A DNA stretch of 64,000 nt from Austropuccinia psidii (lineage: Eukaryota > Basidiomycota > Pucciniomycetes > Pucciniales > Sphaerophragmiaceae): contig JALGQZ010000011.1 of NCBI GenBank assembly GCA_023105745.1, forward strand, positions 25,067,975 through 25,131,974, in the 5' to 3' direction. The translations under genes were made by a program, and so were the position numbers. How positions within the stretch are numbered: the stretch's first letter is position 1; every line of letters begins with the position of its first letter. The notes under the pieces are model-generated. The model searched no databases, was not told the DNA's origin, and was given only the letters and a program-made list of their open reading frames with translations. Below are positions 37,635-46,968 of the stretch, piece after piece.

Positions 37635-39499
37635 TGTGGAACTCCTTTTAGTGTGGGATTGGATAAGGCAGTCCTTGAGGGGGAAATCACAGGTAAACAG
37701 TTTTGAATTGCTGAAATAATCCTGTAACCAAGGGTGCTAATGGTGTTTTAGCTGCCCCTCTGAATATACTAAACAATCTCCCTACAGAGCTCACAAATCA
37801 ATAATTAAGATTGTGGCTTTACAACTAGAGAAGACTTTTCAGCAGGCTCTATCAGACCTATTCAATAATCAGACTAATGATAAAATAATAATAATTTTAA
37901 ATAAATAGATTTGTAGGTGATTTCAAGATGGTAAGATAATAATTGAGTAGATAAATAATAAATATAATAGTACTGAGTGGTGATTTGAAGTTGTTTTCTT
38001 TGTTGAAGGTATTTTGTTTAATGGATAATAGCTCAATATGAGAAAAAATTTTAGTAATAGTGATAATATAATAATATTGTTTGATATTTTAAATAAGTGT
38101 AATTGATAAATAATTTTGATAATATGTTAAATATATATTTTGTGATAATAATAATAGTGATATGGATTTTCTTCTAGTGAGAAGAGTTTAATATAAATAC
38201 TTTGTTGAGTATGAGTATTTCACTAATAGATGAATTTATAATATAGGCAGACCTACTGTTAACTACAGCTATATATAAATCACTTTTAATGTAATGTAAT
38301 AATAATAATAATATCTAGATTAACCTACTAGTAAGGGATGAATAATTATTCTCCTTCTTGGTATATAATTATTTGCATGAGGAAAGAGGAGAAAAAATGA
38401 GAGAGAGAGGCCTCTTTTTATGTTGTGAGAAGTACCCATGGCTCTCCATGTAAAGTGTTATTCTTGCCCTTGAGATAATTTTGCTGGTGTAGATTTTTTG
38501 TAACAAAAGTCAGATGACCTATCTGCTACACTGTATTAGTAATCTTGCACAGCCTTGAGAAATTATTACTAGTGTGTAAAATTGGGAATGGTATCATATG
38601 ACTGAGATATTTTCACCATTTGTTTGGTCAAAATGAAGGTTGAGATGTTTTTTCTTGGTGGTGATTTTGATAAGAATATCAGGTGACTTCTCTTTTGCAC
38701 TGATTTAGTCAGCTTGCACAGCCTTGAGGAATTAATGCTGGTGAGTTAGGGATGAAGGTGGTGTCATGTGAATAAGCCCCTGTATAATTTGTTTGTAAGA
38801 TTTATTTAGTTCCAGGTGATCATGCTGTGTAATGTGGGGATATCTTGGGTTTTAATTCTTGATTACTGTAATTGCTGTGTGGTTTACAGGTTAGTGTATT
38901 CCCCTTGCATGCAGCTGGTTGTAATTGAATTGAGTTGTATTTGATGATTCTGAGGCTGTATACTGTACAGATCTTATGCATGTGGACTGCATAAGTCTTA
39001 TTTGGGCTCCTGTATTGTTGTGTAATTTTTTTAAGTTTTTAGTGGATTTTCATGTATTGAGTTGAATTGGATACTGTCATATGATCCTTGTGTCACATGC
39101 ACTGTATTTGGTTACTGTAATTCTTGGTAATATAATCTTCTTGATGGATTTAGAGTGGATATAATGTTACAATGTTACTTTTCCTATGTAATTTTGAGTT
39201 TCTGTATGTATTAAGCCTATTGTTGATTCTGTAAGGCTTATATGTAAGTTTTGTTGTATAATTCCATAAGATTAGATTCCCCTATTATTTATTTAATTGT
39301 AGAAATATATTGAATATTTCAATTGTGAATGCTAAAATCTTCCATTCCTCCCTGATGTTGATGTTATTCCTGGGTTTTTTGTGATTTTAATCATGCCCTT
39401 TGAGTGGTTATTTCCTGAATTAGTCAATGGAATCTTGATTTTCCAACTTTTAATTTCCAAAAAATTCTTGAAACTGGTAAAAAGGTATTGAATACCACA
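37635..39499 (-). repeat. 3' LTR of element B
   Basis: 1865 bp. On plus it starts TGTGGAACTCC and ends AATACCACA. Nearly identical to 46969-48833; differences include a GTGTGGG versus GTGGG indel near the left end and a few single bases. Confidence 0.95.
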
Positions 39500-39514
39500 T
39501 CCCCCTCTCCATTT
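39500..39514 (-). other. Polypurine tract next to the B 3' LTR
   Basis: Minus reads AAATGGAGAGGGGGA directly before the 3' LTR start TGTGGTATTC. This is the usual position of the plus-strand primer. Near copies lie at 39749-39764 and 40308-40324. Confidence 0.8.
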
Positions 39515-39748
39515 AATGCTGTCCCCAGCATTCCAGTTTCAAGTACAGTATCCTGGTTTCATAAGTGAGCATTTTCTTTCTTTAAATTTTTATTTCAAAA
39601 AAATTCAGTTGATAATTCCATTGATGGCTTGTTATATTGATTTTGAATCTCCATTTATTCATATTTAATTTGTACCCTGTTGTTTCTTCTTGTTTGTTTG
39701 TTTATACATGTTAATGTTGTCCCATATCATGTATACTAATTTAGGGTG

Positions 39749-40324
39749 TTTTCCCTCTCCATTTGATAAAAATTCTTCCAGCTACTAATAAGTTATCTTC
39801 ATTAAATATTTCCACCAATCTTTTCCATAAAAATAAACCAAAGAATTTGGTACAGTTTAAGGTCTTGTCCAGGACCTCTGCTTGAATTCTTGAAGTTTGT
39901 TTGATAGGAAAGATGATTTAGACAGTTTGAGGTCTTATCAAGGACCTTCTCTTGATGTAATTTTGTTTGATGATGGACAAAAATAAAGAAAATTGAGATA
40001 TTTAGACAGTTTAAGGTCTTATCAAGGACCTTTTCTTGAGTTGAAATTTGTTGAATTGTCTTGATGAATGATGAAATCAATGATTCAGACAGTTTAAGGT
40101 CTTATCTAGGACCTTTGCTTGAGTTTTGAGTTGTGCTGGAAATATTTGACTAATTGCATTGGTTTTGTCCTATTTTTTTCTATTGTATTGATTAGTGTTG
40201 AGGCCTAATATCCACCTTCTGTAACCTTTAGTAATATTAACACCCCTGTCATCCTCTTCATGACAACTCTAGATTACATACCCATTGATGATTATTAAAT
40301 GGGTGAGTACCCCCCTCTCCATTT
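39749..40324 (-). other. Two extra internal polypurine-tract copies
   Basis: AAATGGAGAGGG(G) recurs on minus at 39749-39764 and 40308-40324 within the non-coding 3' part of B. They may act as internal plus-strand primers, or be leftovers of a duplication. Only the repetition itself is seen. Confidence 0.6.
39851..40124. repeat. Four hairpin-forming direct repeats
   Basis: A 35-base unit (GACAGTTTAAGGTCTTATCA, then AGGACCTTTTCTTGA) occurs at about 39851, 39921, 40005 and 40088, spaced 70, 84 and 83 bases. In each, AAGGTC and GACCTT can pair around an 8-base loop; the first copy has one mismatch. It lies between the low-complexity tract and the 3' LTR of B. Confidence 0.85.
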
Positions 40325-40362
40325 CATAATTGTGACCTACTTTCCACCTTTTATAATAATGA

Positions 40363-40795
40363 TGTTTTTTTTTTTTTTTTTTTTGTTTTTTTTTTGTTTT
40401 TTTTTTGTTTTTTTTTTGTTTTTTTTTTGTTTTTTTTTTGTTTTTTTTTTATTTTTTTTTGGTTTTTTTTTTTGTTTTTTTTTTGTTTTTTTTTTGTTTT
40501 TTTTTTGTTTTTTTTTTGTTTTTTTTTTGTTTTTTTTTTGTTTTTTTTTTGTTTTTTTTTTGTTTTTTTTTTGTTTTTTTTTTGTTTTTTTTTTGTTTTT
40601 TTTTTGTTTTTTTTTTTGTTTTTTTTTTGTTTTTTTTTTTGTTTTTTTTTGTTTTTTTTTTGTTTTTTTTTTGTTTTTTTTTTTTTTGTTTCTTTTTTTT
40701 TGTTTCTTTTCTTTTCTTTTTTTTTTTTTTTGTTTTTTTTTTGTTTTGTTTTTTTTTTTTTTTTGTTTTGTTTTTTTTTTTTTTTTTTTTTTGAT
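40363..40795. repeat. T-rich (T8-10 G)n low-complexity array
   Basis: About 430 bases of T runs, mostly eight to ten T followed by one G, ending in less regular T/C and T/G runs. On the coding strand of element B this is an (A9 C)-like array downstream of the gag ORF. The long Phe/Cys or Lys/Thr/Asn reading frames through it are an artefact of composition. Confidence 0.95.
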
Positions 40796-41673
40796 AATAC
40801 AATAATTTAGAGTATAAAAAATGATAATAATAATAAAATTTTTCAAATAATAATATAAAATAAGATGAAAATAATAATGATTAATACATATAATATGAAA
40901 AATACATGAAGGTATAAATGTAATAGAGAAATATATAGTAATTAATAAATAAAATAAAATATAATTCATAATTTGAATAATTTGATTAATGATATAAAAA
41001 GTAAATAAGTAAAGTATAATTTAAATTTTAAGTGATAAAAATTTTTTTTTTTTTTTTTCTTTTTTTTTTTTACCCAGTGTGAATACTTCAAATTTGAAGT
41101 GTTTGACTTTGTTTTCTAGCCGCGGGTGCTGTTCCTTTTCTTGACTGTTCAATCTAACTTCTACTATTTATTTATCATATTGATATTTTTTTTTTTTTTT
41201 TTAATTTAATTTTTTTTATTTGTGTTTTTTGTAACTTCTACACTGTACTGTATAGTACAGTACTCTTCTTTTCCTATCGCAATCAATCCTTTTTTTTTCT
41301 TTTCTTATAATTTTTTATTATTTTATTTTATATTTTTTTTTTTAGAAAATAAATAAAAACTTATAAATAATTAATTTTTTTGTTTTTTTTGTCTAATGAT
41401 TGTACTGTACAGTACAGTAATGTATTCTTTGTTTTTGGTCGCAATCGATCCTTTTTTTTTTTTTTTTCTTTTCTTCATTTACATGCTGTACCCTTCTTTT
41501 CTTATCACAATCAAGTTTTTTATTTTTATTTTTTATTTTTATTTTTATTTTTTTTTGTTTTTTACTCTTTTTTTTTTTTTTTTTTTTTTTATTATTTAAA
41601 ATAAAATAAATATTTTTTTTTTTTTTTTTTAAAGAAAAATAAATAAATAAATAAAAGTAAAAATAATAAGAAT

Positions 41674-41710
<37 letters not shown>

Positions 41711-41934
41711 AAATAAAATAAATAATTTTTTTTTTTTAATTTTTTAATTGAGTTTTTTTTTTTTTATAATACATAAAAAAATAGAATTATGATACTGATA
41801 CACTTGAAACTCTCTTTTTTTTTATTTATATATTTTGATATTTGATATTTTTTCATTTTTTATAGATATCTGAGACTGAAATAAACTAAGATTTATGAAA
41901 TAATAAATGAAACTGTTTAATTATAAAAAAAAAG
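40796..41934. other. AT-rich, T-run-rich non-coding part of element B
   Basis: No gene. T runs of 15-30 bases occur at 41041-41070, 41185-41205, 41565-41590, 41612-41630, 41680-41709 and nearby. Palindromic TACTGTACAGTA-like words occur at about 41245-41265 and 41401-41419. In an ordinary Ty3/gypsy element pol would follow gag here; none is present. Confidence 0.7.
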
Positions 41935-44900
41935 TCATTGATAATATGAACATTTGTTGTCAAGACCTTTCTTGAATTTGGCCTTCTTAGCTGTAAGCTC
42001 CTTTCTTCCTTCTTCATTGTGATATTGGGCTTTGCAATCTTCATTCTTATCAAAGTGATCCTGGATAATTTTTCCATTTCTATCATTATTTTCTGTCCAA
42101 TCCTCTTTTTGTGTTGAAATTTGATATTGCCTTGCCAAATGGGCTTGCAAATTTGGGCATATCTTTTTATTCTGGGTAATCCAGAAATACTCCTTTTCTT
42201 CCTTAGTCTTCTTCTTCTTTTTACTACTTTCTGTTGTTTTCTTTCTTTCTTTCTTTATTCCTTCTAGCCACTTTACATGTTGGGTTGAGCATTGATGATC
42301 TTTTTCAGTAATTTTGTAAAGTTCCAGGTTGCAGTTTTCATTCCTCAGAGGCTGCCAATTGGTATAGCCTTCCCAGGGAAATTGGTCTTCTGTAAGTAAA
42401 GTTCCATCTGCTTCAAGTTCTTCAATATTTGTTTGTTTTAATAAAACTTCTTTATCCTTTTTCTGCTGTCTGTTACTGATGTCTCCATTTATTTCTTCAT
42501 TTTCATTTATTTGGATTTCTTTGGTTTTGTCCAAAGAAAAGTAATTTATTCCCAGATTAAAATTGGTATTTTCTTTATCAGAGTGATGGTGTGGGGTAGG
42601 TGAGTCTTCCTCTTTGTCATTTGTTGAATGATTTGTAGAATTAGAACTACACATATCATTTGGCTGTGGTTTCCTTTCCATAAAATATGGTTCTATAGGA
42701 TTTCTGATGTTGGTAAAATCTTGAGATTTTGGGTTAAATGGAACTTCATTTTTGGTAATTTCACTTCCTTTTTCTACAGTTACCACTTTCTTGATAGCTT
42801 TATTTTCAGGTTGGATTTCCTTACTCAACTCTCTGCTTGGGTTGAAATTTTCAAGGTGTTGAGAATATTCTGAGAATGTTGGATCCTTATTGGATGTATG
42901 GATATGACATAGGTTATTTTCTATGGGAAGATAAGTCTCTGATTCTTCTTTTGGTTCTTGAATGAGTTCTTTTGACAATTCTTGTTCTGATTTGCTTATT
43001 TCAATTTCTGACTTATTTAGGTTTTGTTTGATAAAATCTTTGTTTTCCATAATACGCCTTGGGTCAATGTTTACCATATTTGAGGGGAAAAGTTGAAGTT
43101 TCTGAATTTCATCACTGTCCTGTTTGGGTGATGCTTCTGGTTTGAGTAACTTTGAAAATGAAATTGGTGGACTGGTTACTTCTTGTGGTAAGAGTGATTC
43201 ATCTTTCTCCCCATTATTTTTGGGTTTTCTGGATGCTTTCTTAAAAGTGGCTTGACCATAATCATTTCCATTTTTTGATTGATTTTCCATGATATATTCC
43301 AGTTTTTTGTTTAATTCTTCAGATTCTTTAGGCTTTGAAGTTGAGCTATCACTTTCTTCTTGAACTAAAGAGTGGTCTTGATGTTTGAGATCCTTATTTA
43401 TGGTAATTTTATGTTTGAGAGAAATTTCTTTTAAGGAATTTAATGCTGATGTATTAGAATTAGAGTGAAAATTCCTTTCTTCTGCTGTGACATTAATTAT
43501 TGACATAACTGGTTTTACACTTGATTTCCAATTATTCTTAAATATTCCCTTTGAAAGGGACTTTAATGCTTTGATAGGTGACAAGAGCTTGATGAGTGAT
43601 TTTCTTCTGATTTCTTCAGGATTCTTGAAATTATAATAGTTGATAGCTTGAGCTATTTGGTTACCAGTATTTCCATTTTCTCTTCTTGAGATTTTAATTC
43701 CTGTAAGCCTTATTTCTTTAGGCCTTGGCTTAACATCTTCTGCATTGACTGAGGCTGATACCACTTTTATTTCCCTTTTATCTTCAGATTCTATTATTTC
43801 TTTTTCCTTAAATACTTGGTAAGGATGTTCTTCTGAAATTTCCTGATTGTTGGAACTTGATTCTTCTTCTTCTGGTAACTCTTTCCAATCTTCCAATTTA
43901 GAAACTGCACATGTTTCCATTCCTGCTGGTGGGTTTTCTCTCCATCCTACTTTCTGTGGTGAACAAATTGGTAAGCAAAGTCTTCTTCCATCTGGCTCTA
44001 TGTAACTGAATATTTCCCCTTTTTGTTGAGAAACGTCCAGTCTGATGTTATTGTCTTCAAGGAAAGGCCTTCCCAATACTGTGTGAACTGCTCCTCTTGC
44101 TACAAAAAGGTGTATATTTCTTTCTTCCCCAGTGAATAGAGTGATTGGGGTAAATTCTGCTAATCCAACTATTGAGGTACAATGCCCACCAATTCCCCTT
44201 AAATTCATGTTGAGACATCTTGTGGTAAGTCCTGCTTTGATTGCTGAATCTTCTGGTATTATATTTAATTCTGATCCTGTATCTACTAATGCCATTATTT
44301 CATGTCCTTCTTCACCTAGGTAAACTTGCATAAATCCCAATGGACAGGCATAATGTAGTTTGGGCTGTTCATAATCTCCTAAATGGTGGTTTATGAGTTT
44401 GGTTTGAATTTCTTTTGTGTCAAGTGAGTTGATTGAGTTTCTTTCTTCTGCTGTCAAATTTTTAAGCTGGTTGATAACTTTGGGTGACATGATAAGAACT
44501 TGTTCTAAGGTGAGATTTATTTTCTGATCCAAAAGCTTTTTGATAATTTGACTCATGACCTCTTGAAATTCTGTGTGTTCTTGCTTGATATTCTTGTTTT
44601 TAACAGTATTTTGAGTCAATTCCTGCTTTTTTCCAGGATCCTGTTTTTCTTTAACTTCTGGGCTAACTCCTTCCTCCTCTTTGGACTCTTGAAGTTTCTT
44701 GAATTTAGTAGGAATAATTGTTTTTTCCACTGTACCATGTTCATCTTCAATATAGGCTCCAGGTATGTTTGGCTTCTTTTTTAGTGGTGTTTCCATTGTT
44801 TTTGGTAATGACTTTGTTGCTTCTTGACTTGGATGCTCATTTCTTGAGGATCTTTGTTTGGTGTTTCTTAATCCATAATTATTGAAAAATGGATCATTGG

Positions 44901-46569
44901 CTGATGATATAGTTGGTTTCTGCCAGCTTCCCCAATCTTCAATTTTGGCTATAGCTGTTGAAATGTCATTTTTCTTTACTTGTATTATGTTAACTTCTTT
45001 TGGTTGGTGTGTTGATTCTCTAGCTTCATTTTCTTTCCTTTTCTTGGTAAGTTCTTCCTGTTCTTTTGCAAATTCTTCCACTAACTTCTTTGGTGGTATT
45101 TTTCCATCTGTTGGTACTCTTTGCCAATTTGGAAATAAGAATCCACCTCCTTGTCTGCTGACCCATTTCTTATTTTGATCTTCAAATAGGTAGTTACATC
45201 TATTAACTGAATGTCCTTCCTCCAGACAGTAATAACATTTGACATAAGGTTTTGGTATGTTTTGTGCTGGTGCATAGGGAACATGCCTTTGTGAGAATGG
45301 GGGTAAATCATTTCTTGGTTTGAACTGTTGATTATTGAGTTGATTATTGGTAACCCCACCCATTGGAGGTTTGGATAGACTTTTCAATTCTTCTAGTTGA
45401 GTCATAAATTTCTTTAAATCTTCCTTTTCCCCTTGTGCCTGCTTTCTAGTTTCCAGTTTTTGTTCTTTGAGGGATTCAGTAATTTCCTTCATTTTATTAA
45501 AAGCTTCATTCATTCCTGGGAAGGCCTCTTCTTTAAAGTGAACTTTCTTTATATTTTCAGTAACATACCTTCCTGTATCTCTTGATAATGAGAATCTTTT
45601 GGTTACTAATATTCTGGCTTCCAATTCTTGTTCAATGTACTTCTTGAGGATCTTCATAGGTGGTATAAGGTATCCTCCATCTTCAGCTCTAACCATAACA
45701 TTATCTTTGATCATTTCCTTACTTATGGCTCCTTTAATATCAGCTGAAAGACAATCAAATAAGTCTTCATGGAACATGTTATCTTGAGTAATATACCTGT
45801 ATCTTAATAAGTAAGTAACAATAGTTTCATATTCTCCCATAAACCTTTTATATTGTGATAGACTACCAATTCCTCCATCTTCTTGAGTTTCAGAAAAAAG
45901 CTTCATCAGTGAGTCTTTTCTGTATCTTCTTTCAGGTTCAACTCTTCCCCATTTTGTTATGAGCTCTTTCTTGAGTTGTGTCCAATTTCCTTCTTCATAA
46001 CCTGGCATAGCTTCAATTGCATCACTCACCTTTTGGTTTGTTGTCCAAAATGCCATTTGCATTGCTAGGTCTTGATCTGTTGCTCCTTCAATTTGAGCTA
46101 TTCTTTCCACTTTCTTGATAAATTTCTCTACTTCTTCTCCATCAAAATTTAGATTGTAATCTTTTGCTTTAATTTTAACCACAGGTCTTTCTTGTCTTGG
46201 AACTTTCTGCTGTAATGGACTTGGATTATTTGGTGTAGTGACAAACACTCTCCTGGGAATATTTTGAGTTCTTGGTTCTGTGACTGGAGTAGAGGTTGCT
46301 CTTGGTCCAGGTGTAGGTGATATTGGTGAGTCTTCAGGCCTAACATGCCTTGGTAATGTTTGTTCACTTGGACTGGCTCCAGGTGTGTAAGATGTTTGTT
46401 CCCTTCTTTTTCCTTTCTTTTTACTTTGTGTTAATAATAAATCTTGCATTTGCTTCATAAGACTTTGGATCTGTACTGTTTGATCTTCTTCTTCACTTTC
46501 TTCTGCATACTGTCCTTCTACAGTATCTTCAGGTAATGGTGGTAAGTCAGATGTTGATTGTTGATTCAT
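41935..46569 (-). CDS. Element B Gag-protease polyprotein, 1544 aa
   Basis: Intact ORF starting MNQQSTSDLPPLPEDT. It has an acidic and basic N-terminus, then a Gag capsid-like region (about residues 130-350, including YNLNFDGEEVEKFI and a KKELITKWGRVEPERRYRKD block). A zinc knuckle CYYCLEEGHSVNRC lies near 445-458, and an aspartic protease with active site DTGSELNIIP lies near 763, followed by VLGRPFLEDNNIR. The remaining 640 residues are Lys/Glu/Ser/Asn-rich with no domain I recognise; RT, RNase H and integrase are absent. It would form virus-like particles and process itself. It is far longer than usual Gag proteins, mainly because of the tail. A relative, broken by stops, is in element D (50476-53715). 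Confidence 0.9.
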   Translation of the reverse strand: MNQQSTSDLPPLPEDTVEGQYAEESEEEDQTVQIQSLMKQMQDLLLTQSKKKGKRREQTSYTPGASPSEQTLPRHVRPEDSPISPTPGPRATSTPVTEPRTQNIPRRVFVTTPNNPSPLQQKVPRQERPVVKIKAKDYNLNFDGEEVEKFIKKVERIAQIEGATDQDLAMQMAFWTTNQKVSDAIEAMPGYEEGNWTQLKKELITKWGRVEPERRYRKDSLMKLFSETQEDGGIGSLSQYKRFMGEYETIVTYLLRYRYITQDNMFHEDLFDCLSADIKGAISKEMIKDNVMVRAEDGGYLIPPMKILKKYIEQELEARILVTKRFSLSRDTGRYVTENIKKVHFKEEAFPGMNEAFNKMKEITESLKEQKLETRKQAQGEKEDLKKFMTQLEELKSLSKPPMGGVTNNQLNNQQFKPRNDLPPFSQRHVPYAPAQNIPKPYVKCYYCLEEGHSVNRCNYLFEDQNKKWVSRQGGGFLFPNWQRVPTDGKIPPKKLVEEFAKEQEELTKKRKENEARESTHQPKEVNIIQVKKNDISTAIAKIEDWGSWQKPTISSANDPFFNNYGLRNTKQRSSRNEHPSQEATKSLPKTMETPLKKKPNIPGAYIEDEHGTVEKTIIPTKFKKLQESKEEEGVSPEVKEKQDPGKKQELTQNTVKNKNIKQEHTEFQEVMSQIIKKLLDQKINLTLEQVLIMSPKVINQLKNLTAEERNSINSLDTKEIQTKLINHHLGDYEQPKLHYACPLGFMQVYLGEEGHEIMALVDTGSELNIIPEDSAIKAGLTTRCLNMNLRGIGGHCTSIVGLAEFTPITLFTGEERNIHLFVARGAVHTVLGRPFLEDNNIRLDVSQQKGEIFSYIEPDGRRLCLPICSPQKVGWRENPPAGMETCAVSKLEDWKELPEEEESSSNNQEISEEHPYQVFKEKEIIESEDKREIKVVSASVNAEDVKPRPKEIRLTGIKISRRENGNTGNQIAQAINYYNFKNPEEIRRKSLIKLLSPIKALKSLSKGIFKNNWKSSVKPVMSIINVTAEERNFHSNSNTSALNSLKEISLKHKITINKDLKHQDHSLVQEESDSSTSKPKESEELNKKLEYIMENQSKNGNDYGQATFKKASRKPKNNGEKDESLLPQEVTSPPISFSKLLKPEASPKQDSDEIQKLQLFPSNMVNIDPRRIMENKDFIKQNLNKSEIEISKSEQELSKELIQEPKEESETYLPIENNLCHIHTSNKDPTFSEYSQHLENFNPSRELSKEIQPENKAIKKVVTVEKGSEITKNEVPFNPKSQDFTNIRNPIEPYFMERKPQPNDMCSSNSTNHSTNDKEEDSPTPHHHSDKENTNFNLGINYFSLDKTKEIQINENEEINGDISNRQQKKDKEVLLKQTNIEELEADGTLLTEDQFPWEGYTNWQPLRNENCNLELYKITEKDHQCSTQHVKWLEGIKKERKKTTESSKKKKKTKEEKEYFWITQNKKICPNLQAHLARQYQISTQKEDWTENNDRNGKIIQDHFDKNEDCKAQYHNEEGRKELTAKKAKFKKGLDNKCSYYQ

Positions 46570-46950
46570 TTCTACTTAATAAACTGATCCTTTAAATTCT
46601 TTTGTACTTTTCTTGTTTTTCTTTGCTTCTTGAATTAACTTGAAGAAAAATCTTCTCAATTCTTCCTTTTCTTTCTGTTCTGTTCTTGGTGTTGCAATGA
46701 GTAAATCAATATCCTTGGGTTTGATTTTCTGGTGTTCCTTCGTTTACTGGATAATAAAAATGGTATGATTGATTTGAGAATTGTGATGGTGATGGTGATT
46801 TGGAATGGGATTTGTTTCCAGATTCCAGATTGTATGAGAGTGTTGATTGTTAATTCTTGATAATGATAATTATTTTTGTGAGTTATGTTGATTTGGGTTT
46901 CTTCTTTTATTGATGATTGACTGATTATTGAATGTTGAAGTTGAAATTGC
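46570..46950 (-). other. Leader of element B
   Basis: Region between the primer-binding site and the gag ATG. A 102-codon frame (46964-46656) begins inside the primer-binding site and shows only composition-driven residues (runs of Ile, Thr, Gln). I do not regard it as a gene. Confidence 0.5.
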
Positions 46951-46968
46951 CACTGTTGGGACACCAGA
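46951..46968 (-). other. Primer-binding site of element B
   Basis: Minus reads TCTGGTGTCCCAACAGTG directly after the 5' LTR. Element D has TCTGGTGTCTCAACAGTG in the same position (50098-50115). It differs from the A/C primer site, so these are two lineages. Confidence 0.7.

Noticed and set aside
40000..40130. CRISPR-like array of spaced direct repeats
   Set aside because: Only four imperfect copies inside a eukaryotic retrotransposon; they are element-internal hairpin repeats.
40299..40969. Long ORFs on both strands (Phe/Cys-rich or Lys/Thr/Asn-rich) through the T-rich array
   Set aside because: They are produced by the (T9G)-like low-complexity repeat and have no start context, domain or variety of residues.
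41380..41604. Phe/Tyr-rich small ORFs
   Set aside because: Composition artefacts of long T runs in the non-coding part of element B.
46656..46964. 102-codon ORF in the B leader
   Set aside because: Begins inside the primer-binding site and has simple-composition residues only; element D shows nothing matching.
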